DNA from: Caenispirillum bisanense
GTDB lineage: Bacteria > Pseudomonadota > Alphaproteobacteria > Rhodospirillales > Rhodospirillaceae
DNA length: 64,000 nucleotides
Assembly (NCBI RefSeq): GCF_900230255.1
Contig: NZ_OCNJ01000002.1
Location: 545,223 to 609,222, forward strand
Direction of reading: 5' to 3'
Position 1 is the stretch's first letter. Each line of letters starts with the position of its first letter. The translations under genes and the position numbers were made by a program. The notes below the pieces were generated by a model, which was given only the letters and a program-made list of their open reading frames with translations, did no database searches and was not told the DNA's origin. Shown here piece after piece: positions 1 to 8,993 of this stretch.

Positions 1-210
1 CTGGGCGCGCGACGGGGCGGAGTCCTGCTTTCCCTGCTGGTCCTGCCGCTCTATATTCCGGTTCTCGTGTTCGGGGTGTCGGCGGTCGACGCCGCCGTCA
101 TGGATCTGCCGGTGCGCGCGCAGCTGCTCATCCTGGGCGGCTTCCTGTTCGCCGCCGCGGCGCTGTGCCCTTGGGCGACGGCGGCGGCCCTGCGACAGGC
201 GGTGGAGTGA
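1..210 (+). CDS. ccmB: Heme exporter protein CcmB, C-terminal fragment
   Basis: The window opens inside a reading frame whose last 69 residues are hydrophobic and carry the stretch [13 protein letters not shown], typical of the end of CcmB, the membrane subunit of the CcmAB transporter of System I cytochrome c maturation. Two membrane segments are visible before the TGA at 208-210. The start and most of the protein lie outside the window. The ccmC-to-ccmI genes that follow on the same strand support the assignment. CcmA is presumably further upstream but is not visible. Confidence 0.88.
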   Translation: MGARRGGVLLSLLVLPLYIPVLVFGVSAVDAAVMDLPVRAQLLILGGFLFAAAALCPWATAAALRQAVE

Positions 211-382
211 CGGCCGCAAGGGGTAGGGACTGTCTCCTTGACGATTGTTAAGGTGACGTTCAGGCCCGGCGCGTATCACAGTCCCGAGACTGCCCCACGG
301 TGCCTGTGGAAATAGGTGGCCGGACGCACTAGAAACAGGCGCAGGCGCACCGACATGGCGTGCCGGACCGAGTGAGACCACG

Positions 383-1102
383 ATGCATCGCTTCGCCAAC
401 CCGAACCGCTTCCTCAAGCTGGCCAACGCCATCCTGCCGTGGGCGGCGGGCGCGACGGTGATCCTGCTGCTGGCCGGGCTGTATTTCTCGCTCGTCGCCT
501 CGCCGGAGGACTACCAGCAGGGCGCCACGGTGCGCATCATGTACGTGCACGTTCCGGCCGCCTGGATGGCGCTGTTCGTCTACACGGCCATGGCGGTGGC
601 GAGCGCGGTGGCGCTGATCTGGAAGCACCCCGTCTCCGACCTCTTCGCCAAGGCGGCGAGCCCGGTGGGCGCGGCCTTCACCTTCATCGCGCTGGCGACG
701 GGCGCCTTCTGGGGCAAGCCCATGTGGGGCACCTGGTGGGTGTGGGACGCGCGCCTGACCAGCATGCTCATCCTGTTTTTCCTCTATCTCGGGCACATGG
801 CGCTCATGAACGCCTTCGACGACCCGCAGCGCGGCTTCAGGGCCGCCGCCGTGCTGGCGCTCGTCGGCGTCGTCAACGTGCCGATCATCAAGTTCTCGGT
901 CGACTGGTGGAACACGCTGCACCAGCCGGCCAGCGTGGTGCGCATGGACGGGCCGGCCATCGACCCGGCCATGATGACGCCGCTGCTTCTCATGGCGTTC
1001 GCCTTCAAGGCCTACTTCGTGACGGTCGTGCTGCTGCGCATGCGCGGCGAGATCGCCGAGGCCAAGGTGCGCGCCATTTCCATGAGCCAGGTGCACGGCT
1101 GA
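383..1102 (+). CDS. ccmC: Heme exporter/heme-handling protein CcmC
   Basis: A 239-residue integral membrane protein of the heme-handling family. It holds the tryptophan-rich WWD signature (GTWWVWDARLTS, about residues 115-126) that binds heme at the periplasmic face, where CcmC loads heme onto CcmE. About six membrane segments are seen and the length is normal for the family. The ATG at 383 is preceded by only a weak purine-rich site. A 172-base gap separates it from ccmB, longer than other gaps in this operon; I see no gene or clear signal in that gap. CcmD, its known partner, follows after 19 bases. Confidence 0.95.
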   Translation: MHRFANPNRFLKLANAILPWAAGATVILLLAGLYFSLVASPEDYQQGATVRIMYVHVPAAWMALFVYTAMAVASAVALIWKHPVSDLFAKAASPVGAAFTFIALATGAFWGKPMWGTWWVWDARLTSMLILFFLYLGHMALMNAFDDPQRGFRAAAVLALVGVVNVPIIKFSVDWWNTLHQPASVVRMDGPAIDPAMMTPLLLMAFAFKAYFVTVVLLRMRGEIAEAKVRAISMSQVHG

Positions 1103-1121
1103 GGTCGCGGGTAGGGATCGG

Positions 1122-1376
1122 ATGCAGGACTTCTTCGACATGGGCGGTTACGCCGGCTTCGTCTGGCCGTCCTACGGGATCGCCGCCGTGGTGCTGGCGC
1201 TTCTGTTCGTCTTCACGTGGCGGCTTCTGAAGACCAGCGAGCGCCGCCTCGCCCAGCTGCAGGCGGCCCGCGGCCGCCGTCCGCGGCGCGACCGCGCGGG
1301 CGACGCCCCCGCCGCCGCCGCGCCCCACGAGACGGCCCCGGCCGAACCGGCCGATGCCGCAGGAGAGATGCGATGA
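1122..1376 (+). CDS. ccmD: Heme exporter protein CcmD
   Basis: A small 84-residue protein with one membrane segment near the N-terminus (about residues 10-31: GFVWPSYGIAAVVLALLFVF) followed by a basic, then Ala/Pro-rich cytoplasmic tail. This is the layout of CcmD, which stabilises the CcmC-CcmE-holo complex so heme can be released to CcmF. The tail is longer than in many homologues (family members are often 45-80 residues). The stop TGA overlaps the ATG of ccmE by four bases (ATGA), implying translational coupling. Confidence 0.9.
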   Translation: MQDFFDMGGYAGFVWPSYGIAAVVLALLFVFTWRLLKTSERRLAQLQAARGRRPRRDRAGDAPAAAAPHETAPAEPADAAGEMR

Positions 1377-1852
1377 CCCGCAAGAAGCGCCGCCTGTATT
1401 TCGTCGGGGCCGGCATGCTGGCGCTGTTCGCCGGCGCCGCCCTGGTGCTGACCGCCTTCCAGGACAACCTGGTGTTCTTCTACAGCCCGTCGGATCTGCA
1501 GGCCAAGCAGGTCTCCGCCGACCAGCGCTTCCGCCTGGGCGGCATGGTCGAGGAAGGCACGGTGGAGAAGCAGGGCGACACGGTGCGCTTCAAGGTCACC
1601 GACTACGCCGCCTCCACCCCCGTCACCTTCACCGGCATCCTGCCGGACCTGTTCCGCGAGGGGCAGGGCGTGGTGGCCGAGGGCAAGATCGGCAGCGACG
1701 GCGTGTTCGTCGCCTCGGAAGTGCTCGCCAAGCACGACGAGAACTACATGCCGCCGGAAGTGGCCGACGCGCTCGCGCGGCAGGACCCGGCGTGGAAGGA
1801 AAAGCTCGGCCGCTCCGTCGAAGGGGTCGAGCCCGCCAAGGCGACCAACTGA
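1373..1852 (+). CDS. ccmE: Cytochrome c-type biogenesis heme chaperone CcmE
   Basis: A 159-residue periplasmic heme chaperone tethered by one N-terminal membrane helix (about residues 8-29). The start at 1373 is chosen because it overlaps the ccmD stop and gives the standard family N-terminus of Lys/Arg-rich residues before the helix. The heme-binding histidine is visible in AKHDENYMPPE as His121, with the conserved tyrosine four residues later. The middle forms the OB-fold of the family (RLGGMVEEG, PDLFREGQG). CcmE takes heme from CcmC and hands it to CcmF for attachment to apocytochrome c. Confidence 0.96.
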   Translation: MTRKKRRLYFVGAGMLALFAGAALVLTAFQDNLVFFYSPSDLQAKQVSADQRFRLGGMVEEGTVEKQGDTVRFKVTDYAASTPVTFTGILPDLFREGQGVVAEGKIGSDGVFVASEVLAKHDENYMPPEVADALARQDPAWKEKLGRSVEGVEPAKATN

Positions 1853-1895
1853 CGTCGCCGCGTGACCCTTTAGGATCGAGAGAGCAGAGGCTGCC

Positions 1896-3896
1896 ATGAT
1901 CGCGGAACTCGGCCACTACGCCCTGGTGCTGGCGTTCATGGTGGCGCTGGTGCAGTCGACGGTGCCGCTGATCGGCGCCCATCGCGGCGACGCCGTGATG
2001 ATGGACCTGGCGCGCCCGGCGGCGCTCGCCATGTTCCTGCTGGTCGGCACGGCCTTCGCGGCGCTGACCTACGCCTACGTGGTCAGCGACTTCTCGGTCA
2101 TCAACGTCGCGGAGAACAGCCACACCGACAAGCCGATGCTCTACAAGGTGTCGGGCGTGTGGGGCAACCACGAGGGCTCGCTGCTGCTGTGGATCACCAT
2201 TCTGGTGACCTACGCGCTGGCCGTCGCCCTGTTCGGCCGCAACCTGCCGCCGACCCTGCGCGCCCGCACGCTGGCGGTGCAGGCCATGATCACCGCCGGC
2301 TTCCTGCTGTTCATCCTGTTCACCTCCAACCCCTTCCTGCGCCTCGACCCGGCGCCCATGGACGGGCGCGGCCTGAACCCGCTGCTGCAGGACCCGGGTC
2401 TCGCCTTCCACCCGCCCATGCTCTACCTCGGCTACGTCGGCTTCAGCATGGCCTTCAGCTTCGCCGTGGCGGCGCTGATCGAGGGCAAGGTGGATGCCGC
2501 CTGGGCGCGCTGGGTGCGGCCGTGGACGCTGCTCGCCTGGATGTTCCTGACGCTCGGCATCGCGCTCGGCTCGTGGTGGGCCTATTACGAGCTGGGCTGG
2601 GGCGGCTGGTGGTACTGGGACCCGGTGGAGAACGCCTCGTTCATGCCGTGGCTGGCCGGCACCGCCCTGCTGCACTCGGCCATCGTGGTGGAGAAGCGCG
2701 ACGCGCTGAAGAGCTGGACCATCCTGCTCGCCATCCTGACCTTCGGCCTCAGCCTGCTCGGCACCTTCCTGGTGCGGTCGGGCATCATCACCAGCGTGCA
2801 CGCCTTCGCCTCCGACCCGACGCGCGGCCTGTTCGTGCTGCTGCTGCTCGGCGTCTCGGTGGGCGGCTCGCTCATGCTCTACGCCGTGCGGGCGCCGAGC
2901 CTGAAGGGCGGCGGCCTGTTCGCGCCGGTGTCGCGCGAAGGCTCGCTGCTGCTCAACAACCTGCTGATGGCGACGGCGACCGCGACGGTGCTGCTCGGCA
3001 CCCTCTATCCGGTGTTCGCCGATGCCCTGAAGCTCGGCAAGGTCACCGTCGGCCCGCCGTTCTTCAACGCCGTCTTCGTGCCGCTCATGGTGCCGCTCAT
3101 CCTCACCATGGCCATCGGCCCCATGCTGTCGTGGAAGCGCGGCGACGTGAAGGGCGCGCTGGCCCGGCTGTGGCTGGCGGCGGCGCTGGCGGTCGGCGTG
3201 TTCGTCGTCACCTGGCTGCTGGCCGGCGGCGGGCTGGACGACGTCATGGCGGCCGTCGGCCTCGGCCTCGCCGTGTGGCTGCTGGTCGGCGTGGCGGTCG
3301 AACTGGCCGACCGGGTGAAGCTGTTCCGCGCGCCGCTCGGCGAATCGTTGCGCCGCGCCGGCACCCTGCCGCGCGCCGCCTTCGGCATGACCCTGGCGCA
3401 CGCCGGCGTCGCCCTGGTGGTGGCCGGCGTCACCGTATCCTCCTACTGGAAGGAGGAACGGGTGCAGGTGATGGTGCCGGGCCAGACCGTCACCGTCTCG
3501 GGCTGGGACTTCACCTTCCAGGGCGCCCGCGAGGTGCAGGGCCCCAACTACGACGCGGTGGAAGGCTCCTTCGTGCTGTCGCGCGACGGCGAGCAGATCG
3601 CCGTGCTGACGCCCGAGAAGCGCCAGTACACCAGCCCGCCCATGCCCACCACCGAGGCCGCCATCCACACCACCGGCTGGGCCGACCTCTACGCCGTCGT
3701 CGGCGATGCGGCCCAGGGCCAGCCGGGCTATGTCACGCGCCTCTACTTCGAGCCGCTGGTGCCCTTCCTGTGGTACGGCGCGCTGCTCATGGCGCTCGGC
3801 GGCATCGTGTCGCTGACCGACCGTCGCCATCGCGTCGGCGCGCCCACCCGCAAGAAGGCCGCCGCCGGCCCGGCCGCCAAGCCCGCCGGCGCCTGA
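1896..3896 (+). CDS. ccmF: Cytochrome c heme lyase subunit CcmF
   Basis: A 666-residue multi-pass membrane protein of the CcmF/NrfE family. It carries the WWD heme motif (WGGWWYWDPVENASF, about residues 233-247) and about fifteen hydrophobic segments, with a large periplasmic loop near the C-terminus ending in a basic tail. With CcmH and CcmI it forms the heme lyase that ligates heme to the CXXCH cysteines of cytochrome c. The family's usual length is 630-670 residues. It starts 43 bases after ccmE, and the redox gene ccmG follows after 10 bases. Confidence 0.97.
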   Translation: MIAELGHYALVLAFMVALVQSTVPLIGAHRGDAVMMDLARPAALAMFLLVGTAFAALTYAYVVSDFSVINVAENSHTDKPMLYKVSGVWGNHEGSLLLWITILVTYALAVALFGRNLPPTLRARTLAVQAMITAGFLLFILFTSNPFLRLDPAPMDGRGLNPLLQDPGLAFHPPMLYLGYVGFSMAFSFAVAALIEGKVDAAWARWVRPWTLLAWMFLTLGIALGSWWAYYELGWGGWWYWDPVENASFMPWLAGTALLHSAIVVEKRDALKSWTILLAILTFGLSLLGTFLVRSGIITSVHAFASDPTRGLFVLLLLGVSVGGSLMLYAVRAPSLKGGGLFAPVSREGSLLLNNLLMATATATVLLGTLYPVFADALKLGKVTVGPPFFNAVFVPLMVPLILTMAIGPMLSWKRGDVKGALARLWLAAALAVGVFVVTWLLAGGGLDDVMAAVGLGLAVWLLVGVAVELADRVKLFRAPLGESLRRAGTLPRAAFGMTLAHAGVALVVAGVTVSSYWKEERVQVMVPGQTVTVSGWDFTFQGAREVQGPNYDAVEGSFVLSRDGEQIAVLTPEKRQYTSPPMPTTEAAIHTTGWADLYAVVGDAAQGQPGYVTRLYFEPLVPFLWYGALLMALGGIVSLTDRRHRVGAPTRKKAAAGPAAKPAGA

Positions 3897-3906
3897 GGAT
3901 CCCGTC

Positions 3907-4509
3907 ATGTCCGACATCCGCACCGATACCGCCCCCGCCGCCGCCGATCCCGGCCCGCAGAAGATGGGCTGGGGCCGCCGGCTGATCTTCATCGCGCCGA
4001 CGCTGGTGTTCGTCGTGCTGCTGGGGTTCTTCCTCAAGCAGCTGGGCGAGGACCCGTCGCAGCTGCCGAGCGTGCTCATCGACCGCCCGGTGCCCGCCTT
4101 CGCGCTCGACCCGCTGCCCGGCCGCGGCATGGCGCTGTCGAGCGAGGACCTGAAGGGCGACGTGTCGCTGGTCAACATCTTCGGGTCGTGGTGCGTCGCC
4201 TGTCAGGTGGAGCACCCCTACCTGATGAAGATCAAGGAGTCCGGCTACGTCGCCATCCACGGCATCGACTGGCGCGAGAAGGACCCCATGGACGGCAAGC
4301 GCTGGCTGGAGAAGTACGGCGACCCCTACACCCGCGTCGGCCTCGACCCCGATTCGCGTGTCGCCGTCGACTTCGGCGTGACCGGCGCCCCCGAGACCTT
4401 CGTCGTCGATAAGACCGGCGTCATCCGCTACAAGCACATCGGCCCGGTGACCGACGAAGTGTTCGAAAAGACTCTGAAGCCGCTGATCGAGGAGCTGCGC
4501 AAGTCATGA
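3907..4509 (+). CDS. ccmG: Thiol:disulfide interchange protein CcmG/DsbE
   Basis: A 200-residue membrane-anchored thioredoxin-like protein. One N-terminal membrane segment (about residues 22-40) is followed by a periplasmic thioredoxin fold with redox centre WCVAC (Cys96 and Cys99), the acidic residues typical of CcmG (DWREKDP), and the cis-proline region TGAPETFVVD. It reduces apocytochrome c or CcmH cysteines during heme attachment. Its last codons overlap the start of ccmH by four bases. Confidence 0.95.
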   Translation: MSDIRTDTAPAAADPGPQKMGWGRRLIFIAPTLVFVVLLGFFLKQLGEDPSQLPSVLIDRPVPAFALDPLPGRGMALSSEDLKGDVSLVNIFGSWCVACQVEHPYLMKIKESGYVAIHGIDWREKDPMDGKRWLEKYGDPYTRVGLDPDSRVAVDFGVTGAPETFVVDKTGVIRYKHIGPVTDEVFEKTLKPLIEELRKS

Positions 4510-5018
4510 TCCGCACCGCGCGCGCCCTCGCCCTGGCGGCCGTGGTGGCCGTCGCCGCAGGTTTGCCGGCCCACGCCGTGCAGCCCGACGAGATGCTGGC
4601 CGACCCCGCCCTCGAGGCGCGGGCGCGGGAGGTTTCCAAGGAACTGCGCTGCGTCGTCTGCCAGAACGAGAACATCGACGAGAGCAACGCCGAACTGGCG
4701 CGCGACATGCGCCTGATCGTCCGCGACCGCATCGTGAAGGGCGACAGCAACGACGAGATCCTGGAGTTCATGGTCGCCCGCTACGGCGACTACGTGCTGC
4801 TGGAGCCGCCCTTCAAGGCCAGCACCTATGCCCTGTGGTTCGGGCCGGTGCTGTTCCTGCTGCTGGCCGGCGGCGTCGCCTTCGCCTTCTACCGCAATCG
4901 CTCCGCCGCCGCCGGCACGTCCGGCGCCGCCGCGGTGCCGCCGCCCGCCGACCTGACGCCGGAGGAGCGCCGCCGCCTCGACGCCCTGCTGCGCGACGGC
5001 GACGGCCCCAACACCTGA
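4506..5018 (+). CDS. ccmH: Cytochrome c-type biogenesis protein CcmH
   Basis: A 170-residue protein with a cleavable-looking N-terminal signal (about residues 1-24, ending PAHA), a short periplasmic helical domain with the LRCVVCQ redox motif (Cys49 and Cys52) and one C-terminal membrane helix (about 100-124). This is the CcmH/CcmL/CycL family that reduces apocytochrome cysteines before heme ligation. The cytoplasmic tail after the helix is Ala/Pro-rich. Here CcmH and CcmI are separate genes, the alphaproteobacterial arrangement, rather than the fused E. coli form. Confidence 0.95.
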   Translation: MIRTARALALAAVVAVAAGLPAHAVQPDEMLADPALEARAREVSKELRCVVCQNENIDESNAELARDMRLIVRDRIVKGDSNDEILEFMVARYGDYVLLEPPFKASTYALWFGPVLFLLLAGGVAFAFYRNRSAAAGTSGAAAVPPPADLTPEERRRLDALLRDGDGPNT

Positions 5019-5034
5019 GGTTCGGTACCCCATC

Positions 5035-6480
5035 ATGGCTCTGTGGATCGCGCTCGCGCTGCTGACGGCAGTCGTCCTCCTCCTGCTGGTGCTGCCGCTG
5101 CTGCGCCGGCCCAAGGGAGCGGTCGACCAGTCCCCCTACGACCTCGCCGTCTACAAGGACCAGCTGTCGGAGGTCGACCGCGACCGCGAGCGCGGCCTGC
5201 TGACCGAGGATCAGGCCGCCGCGGCGCGGCTGGAGATCCAGCGCCGCATCCTCGCCGCCGCGCCCGCGCCGGGCCGCAAGGCGGGCCGCAGTCAGGTCGG
5301 GCAGCCGGTCAGCGCCACCGCCCGCGTGGCGGCGCTCGCCAGCGTGGTGATCGTGCCGCTCGGCGCCCTCGGCCTCTACATGACCCTCGGCGCGCCGGGC
5401 TACCCGGACCAGCCGCACGCCGCCCGTATCGCCGCCCGCGCCGGGATGGAAACGGCGCAGGCGCAGGAAATGGTGACGCTGACCGAGCAACTGGCCGAAC
5501 GCCTCGCCCAGGACCCCGACAATCCCGAAGGCTGGGCCATGCTCGGCCGCTCGTGGAGCACGCTCGGCCGCTACGAGCAGGCGGTGAAGGCCTTCGAGCA
5601 GGCGGTGAAGCGCGGCGTGTCCGACGCCGGCACCTGGGCCGCCCTCGGCGAGGCGCTGGTGGCGGTGAACCAGGGGCAGGTGACGGCGCCCGCCGCCGCC
5701 GCCTTCCGCAACACCCTGCGCAAGGAGCGCGACGACCCGCGCGCCCGCTACTACCTCGGCCTCGCCCGCGTGCAGCAGGGCGACGCCAAGGGGGCGCTGG
5801 CGGTGTGGCGCGACCTGGAGCAGTCGAGCCCGGCCGATGCCCCGTGGGTGCCCATGATCAAGGACGCCATCCGTCAGGTCGCCACCCAGGCCGGCATCCC
5901 GCCCATTTCCGTGGCGGCGGTGCATCCCCTCGACATGACCGACGCGCCCGCCGCCGAGTCGGGCGACGCCGGGGCGGCGATGCGCAACCAGGCCGACGCC
6001 GAGCGGGCGCAGTCGGGCGGCGGCTTCTCCGACGAAGAGCGGCAGATGATCCAGGGCATGGTCGGCGGCCTCGCCGAGCGCCTGAAGGAGAACCCCGACG
6101 ACTACGCCGGCTGGATGCGACTCGGGCAGTCCTACGTGGTGCTGAAGCAGCCGTCCGAGGCGGCGGAGGCCTACGGCAACGCCGTGCGCCTGCAGCCGAA
6201 CAACCTGGAAGCCTTGCGCAACCTCGCCAATGCCCAGGCGCTGGTCGCCAAGGATCAGGGCTCCGAGCAGCCGCCGGCCGCCTTCTACGAGACGCTTCGT
6301 CGCATCCTGACGGTGGAGCCGCGCGACACCGCCGCCCTCAAGCTGGTCGGCGAGTACGAGGCCGCCCAGGGCAACGCCGAGGCCGCCCGCGAGTTGTGGA
6401 CGCGCCTGCGCGACCTGCTGCCGGAGGGCTCGCTGGAGCGGGACGAGGCGGAGCGCCGCCTGCAGTCCCTCGGCAGCTGA
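5035..6480 (+). CDS. ccmI: Cytochrome c-type biogenesis protein CcmI (TPR)
   Basis: A 481-residue protein with two N-terminal membrane helices (about residues 2-20 and 95-118), a cytoplasmic loop between them carrying YDLAVYKDQLSEVDRDRERG, the hallmark of CcmI/CycH, and a long periplasmic region of tetratricopeptide repeats in two blocks (about 150-260 and 340-470). The TPR part binds apocytochrome c C-termini and presents them to CcmFH. It starts 16 bases after ccmH. An acidic Ala-rich linker (about residues 295-330) separates the two TPR blocks. Confidence 0.94.
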   Translation: MALWIALALLTAVVLLLLVLPLLRRPKGAVDQSPYDLAVYKDQLSEVDRDRERGLLTEDQAAAARLEIQRRILAAAPAPGRKAGRSQVGQPVSATARVAALASVVIVPLGALGLYMTLGAPGYPDQPHAARIAARAGMETAQAQEMVTLTEQLAERLAQDPDNPEGWAMLGRSWSTLGRYEQAVKAFEQAVKRGVSDAGTWAALGEALVAVNQGQVTAPAAAAFRNTLRKERDDPRARYYLGLARVQQGDAKGALAVWRDLEQSSPADAPWVPMIKDAIRQVATQAGIPPISVAAVHPLDMTDAPAAESGDAGAAMRNQADAERAQSGGGFSDEERQMIQGMVGGLAERLKENPDDYAGWMRLGQSYVVLKQPSEAAEAYGNAVRLQPNNLEALRNLANAQALVAKDQGSEQPPAAFYETLRRILTVEPRDTAALKLVGEYEAAQGNAEAARELWTRLRDLLPEGSLERDEAERRLQSLGS

Positions 6481-6492
6481 GGGCGACCGCCC

Positions 6493-6708
6493 GTGGATCT
6501 GACGGCGACCCTGGTCGCGCTGGCGGTGGCGGTGGCGCTCTGCGGTCTCGCCATCGTGCTCGACCGCCGGCCCTACGTGCCGGGCCGCATCTGGCGCTTT
6601 CCCAGCCGGCTGGTGATGGCGGTGTCGCTGCTGGCCGTCCTGGCGCTGGCGGCGCATCTGCTGTCGCTGCTGACCGGCCGGCCGTTTTCGGGGCGCACCG
6701 GCTTCTGA
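6493..6708 (+). CDS. Small two-helix membrane protein of unknown function
   Basis: A 71-residue protein starting at GTG 6493, 12 bases after ccmI and probably in the same transcript. It has two predicted membrane helices (about residues 5-21 and 38-60) joined by a basic loop (LDRRPYVPGRIWRFPSR). I do not recognise a family. Its position at the end of the ccm operon suggests a membrane or cytochrome-related role, but this is only context. The start is the first plausible codon, and coding bias continues to the TGA. Confidence 0.6.
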   Translation: MDLTATLVALAVAVALCGLAIVLDRRPYVPGRIWRFPSRLVMAVSLLAVLALAAHLLSLLTGRPFSGRTGF

Positions 6709-6895
6709 TCGGTGCTGGCTACTTCTTTCGGCGCAATGCAAAATAGGAAGATCGGCGCGAAACGGGGCGCGGTGCCAGCCGCCGCGCGGCCGCCCACCGC
6801 CGTGCGGGGCGCGGTTTCCCGCAGCGACTCGCCAGCCGACCGGCCAAGACGAGCGGCGGCGGCAGACTGGCGCGGGGTTTGCTCTTCCTGACGCT

Positions 6896-6931
6896 GCGGA
6901 CGGCGACAGGGGGCCGTCGAGAGCCGTCCGC
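6896..6931 (+). other. Nine-base-pair hairpin in leader of 6957 gene
   Basis: GCGGACGGC (6896-6904) and GCCGTCCGC (6923-6931) form a perfect nine-base-pair stem with an 18-base loop, ending about 25 bases before the GTG of the following small gene. There is no T-run, so it is not a typical terminator of the ccm operon. It may be a leader structure or chance in GC-rich DNA. Confidence 0.3.
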
Positions 6932-6956
6932 GGACATCTTCGAGGAGGAGGATCCC

Positions 6957-7304
6957 GTGTTCGTCGCTCATCATCAGCCGGAAGTCCCGGCGTTCCCCCA
7001 TGGTCGTGCCGGTCATCCCGCGCCGCGTTTCGACGGCGCCGCGGCGGCCCGTCAGGTCGGTCGCCAAGTGGCGCTCGTCGCCGAGTTGTCGGAGGTGGCG
7101 CGCACCTACTCGTTCGCCGCCGTGATCCGCTTCAAGTGCCGCCTCGTCCTGCAGGCGCACCTCGGCCACCTGCCGTCGCGCGCCGCCGTCGCCGCCGCCG
7201 TCCAGTTCGTCGACGGGCTGCGCAGCCCCGCCCGCGCCGACGAGGCGGAGCGGGCCGGCCTGCGCCTGCTCGCCCTGTTGTCGCACGCGCCCGCCGTCGC
7301 CTGA
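6957..7304 (+). CDS. Hypothetical protein, His/Ala-rich N-terminus
   Basis: A 115-residue protein of no family I recognise. The GTG at 6957 is chosen because a good ribosome site, GAGGAGGAGG, ends six bases before it; the frame stays open further upstream but without such a site. The first 35 residues are rich in His, Pro and Ala, and the rest is helical and Arg/Ala-rich with no signal peptide or membrane helix. It lies 20 bases before the EAL-domain gene and may share its transcript, so a signalling link is possible but unproven. Confidence 0.5.
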   Translation: MFVAHHQPEVPAFPHGRAGHPAPRFDGAAAARQVGRQVALVAELSEVARTYSFAAVIRFKCRLVLQAHLGHLPSRAAVAAAVQFVDGLRSPARADEAERAGLRLLALLSHAPAVA

Positions 7305-7324
7305 CGCCCAGCCCGAGGCCCGCC

Positions 7325-8986
7325 ATGAGCCAAGACGATTCGATCACCCGCCTGCGGGCCCAGAAGTCCCGCTTCATCGCCTTCGCCTTCGCCGGCAACG
7401 ACGTCCTCATCGAGGTCGACGACGACGGCCGCATCGTCTACTGCGGCGGGGTGGTCGAGAACGTGCTCGGGCGCGACGCCGCCGACCTGAAGTCGGGCTT
7501 CGTGCACGATTTCGTCGCCGGCTGCGACGTGCTGCTGTTCGACGAGCTGCTGTTGCGCCTGCGCCGCTCCGGCCGCCTCGACCGCGTCCCGGTGCACGTG
7601 GAAGGCAAGGACAGCCGCCAGCGGCGCGTCTACCTGTCGGGCCTGACCATGCCCGAGGACCCGACGCGCGCCTACCTCGCCATGACGGCGGTGAAGGAAC
7701 GGACGGTGCCGCCGCGCAAGTCCAAGACGGTGCCGGTGACCGCCGAGGTCTTCGCCGATACGGTGAAGCGCCGCCTGGAATCGGGCGAGGCGCCCGAGGA
7801 TGCCAAGCTCACCCTGCTCGACCTCGGCCCCGAGGTGGTGGGCGCGGCGCTGCCGGCCGACAAGGTCGACGGCTTCATGACGCAAGCCATGGACTTCCTG
7901 TCGGCGTGGTCGGTGGGCGGCGATTGCGTCGGCCGCCTGCAGGACGGCACCGTCGGCGTGCTGCACGACGGGACGCTCGCCGAGGCCGACATCCGCGACC
8001 GCCTCAACCAGATGGTGGCGGTGTTCGAGCCCGGTGCTCCGCCGCTCGACCTGCGCATCGCCGGCATCGAGGCCAGCGCCAGCGGCATGAGCGAGGAAGA
8101 CCTGTCCAAGGCCCTGGTCTACACCTTCAACACCTTCGCCAAGGGGGCGGAGACGCTGTCGATGGACTCGCTGTCGGCGGGCTACAAGGCTGCCATGAAC
8201 GAGGCCATCGCCAAGGTCGTCGCCTTCCGCAACGCCATCGGCAGCAACCTGCGCCTCGTGTTCCAGCCCATCGTCGACCTCACCGGCTGGCAGGTGCACC
8301 ACTACGAGGCGCTGGCGCGGCTGGAGAGCAACGAGCGCCTCGTCGCCCCCGCCGCCCTCATCGACTTCGCCGAGAACTTCGGCGTGGTGCAGGAACTGGA
8401 CATGGCGGTGGTGCGCCAGGCACTGCAAGTGCTGGGCGCCAACCGGATGGTGCGCGGCGGCGCCAAGATCGCCGTCAACCTGTCCGGCCGCTCCATCGGC
8501 AACGACGCCTTCTGCCACGACCTCATGGCGCTGCTGCAGCAGCACGATCACCTGCTGCCGCGTCTGAAGTTCGAGGTGACGGAAAGCCACGAGATCGCCG
8601 ACCTCGCCCGCGTGAACGCCGTGCTGCAGGAGCTGCGCCGCCGCTCCTGCCCGGTGTGCATCGACGATTTCGGCTCGGGCGCCGCCGCCTTCCAGTACCT
8701 GCGGGCGCTGGAGGTGGACTACCTGAAGATCGACGGCGCCTACATCCGCGAGGCCTTCACCGACCGCTGCGGCCGGCCGTTCCTGCGCGCCATCGCCGGC
8801 CTCGCCCGCGACCTCGGCATCAAGTGCATCGGCGAGATGGTGGAGAACGCCGAGACCATGTGGCTGCTGCGCGAACTGGGCATCGGCTACGGCCAAGGCT
8901 GGTTCTTCGGCAAGCCGAACCTCGACGTGTCGCGCTTCGTGCTCGGCGACAAGCCGGAGGGCTTCGGCCGCCGCCCCGCCAACTGA
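7325..8986 (+). CDS. EAL-domain cyclic-di-GMP phosphodiesterase
   Basis: A 553-residue soluble protein. Residues about 15-135 look like a PAS-type sensor (DGRIVYCGGVVENVLG), about 150-280 resemble a degenerate GGDEF fold (SVGGDCVGRLQDGT where GGDEF would sit), and about 305-545 form an EAL domain. The EAL residues needed for hydrolysis are present: EALAR (Glu328), NLSGRS, EVTES, DDFGSG (Asp447, Asp448), LKIDG, and a late Glu and Gln (GEMVENAE, YGQGW). It is therefore likely an active phosphodiesterase converting c-di-GMP to pGpG, with the GGDEF part at most regulatory. It ends 7 bases from the convergent gene at 8994. Confidence 0.88.
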   Translation: MSQDDSITRLRAQKSRFIAFAFAGNDVLIEVDDDGRIVYCGGVVENVLGRDAADLKSGFVHDFVAGCDVLLFDELLLRLRRSGRLDRVPVHVEGKDSRQRRVYLSGLTMPEDPTRAYLAMTAVKERTVPPRKSKTVPVTAEVFADTVKRRLESGEAPEDAKLTLLDLGPEVVGAALPADKVDGFMTQAMDFLSAWSVGGDCVGRLQDGTVGVLHDGTLAEADIRDRLNQMVAVFEPGAPPLDLRIAGIEASASGMSEEDLSKALVYTFNTFAKGAETLSMDSLSAGYKAAMNEAIAKVVAFRNAIGSNLRLVFQPIVDLTGWQVHHYEALARLESNERLVAPAALIDFAENFGVVQELDMAVVRQALQVLGANRMVRGGAKIAVNLSGRSIGNDAFCHDLMALLQQHDHLLPRLKFEVTESHEIADLARVNAVLQELRRRSCPVCIDDFGSGAAAFQYLRALEVDYLKIDGAYIREAFTDRCGRPFLRAIAGLARDLGIKCIGEMVENAETMWLLRELGIGYGQGWFFGKPNLDVSRFVLGDKPEGFGRRPAN

Positions 8987-8993
8987 CGGCACG

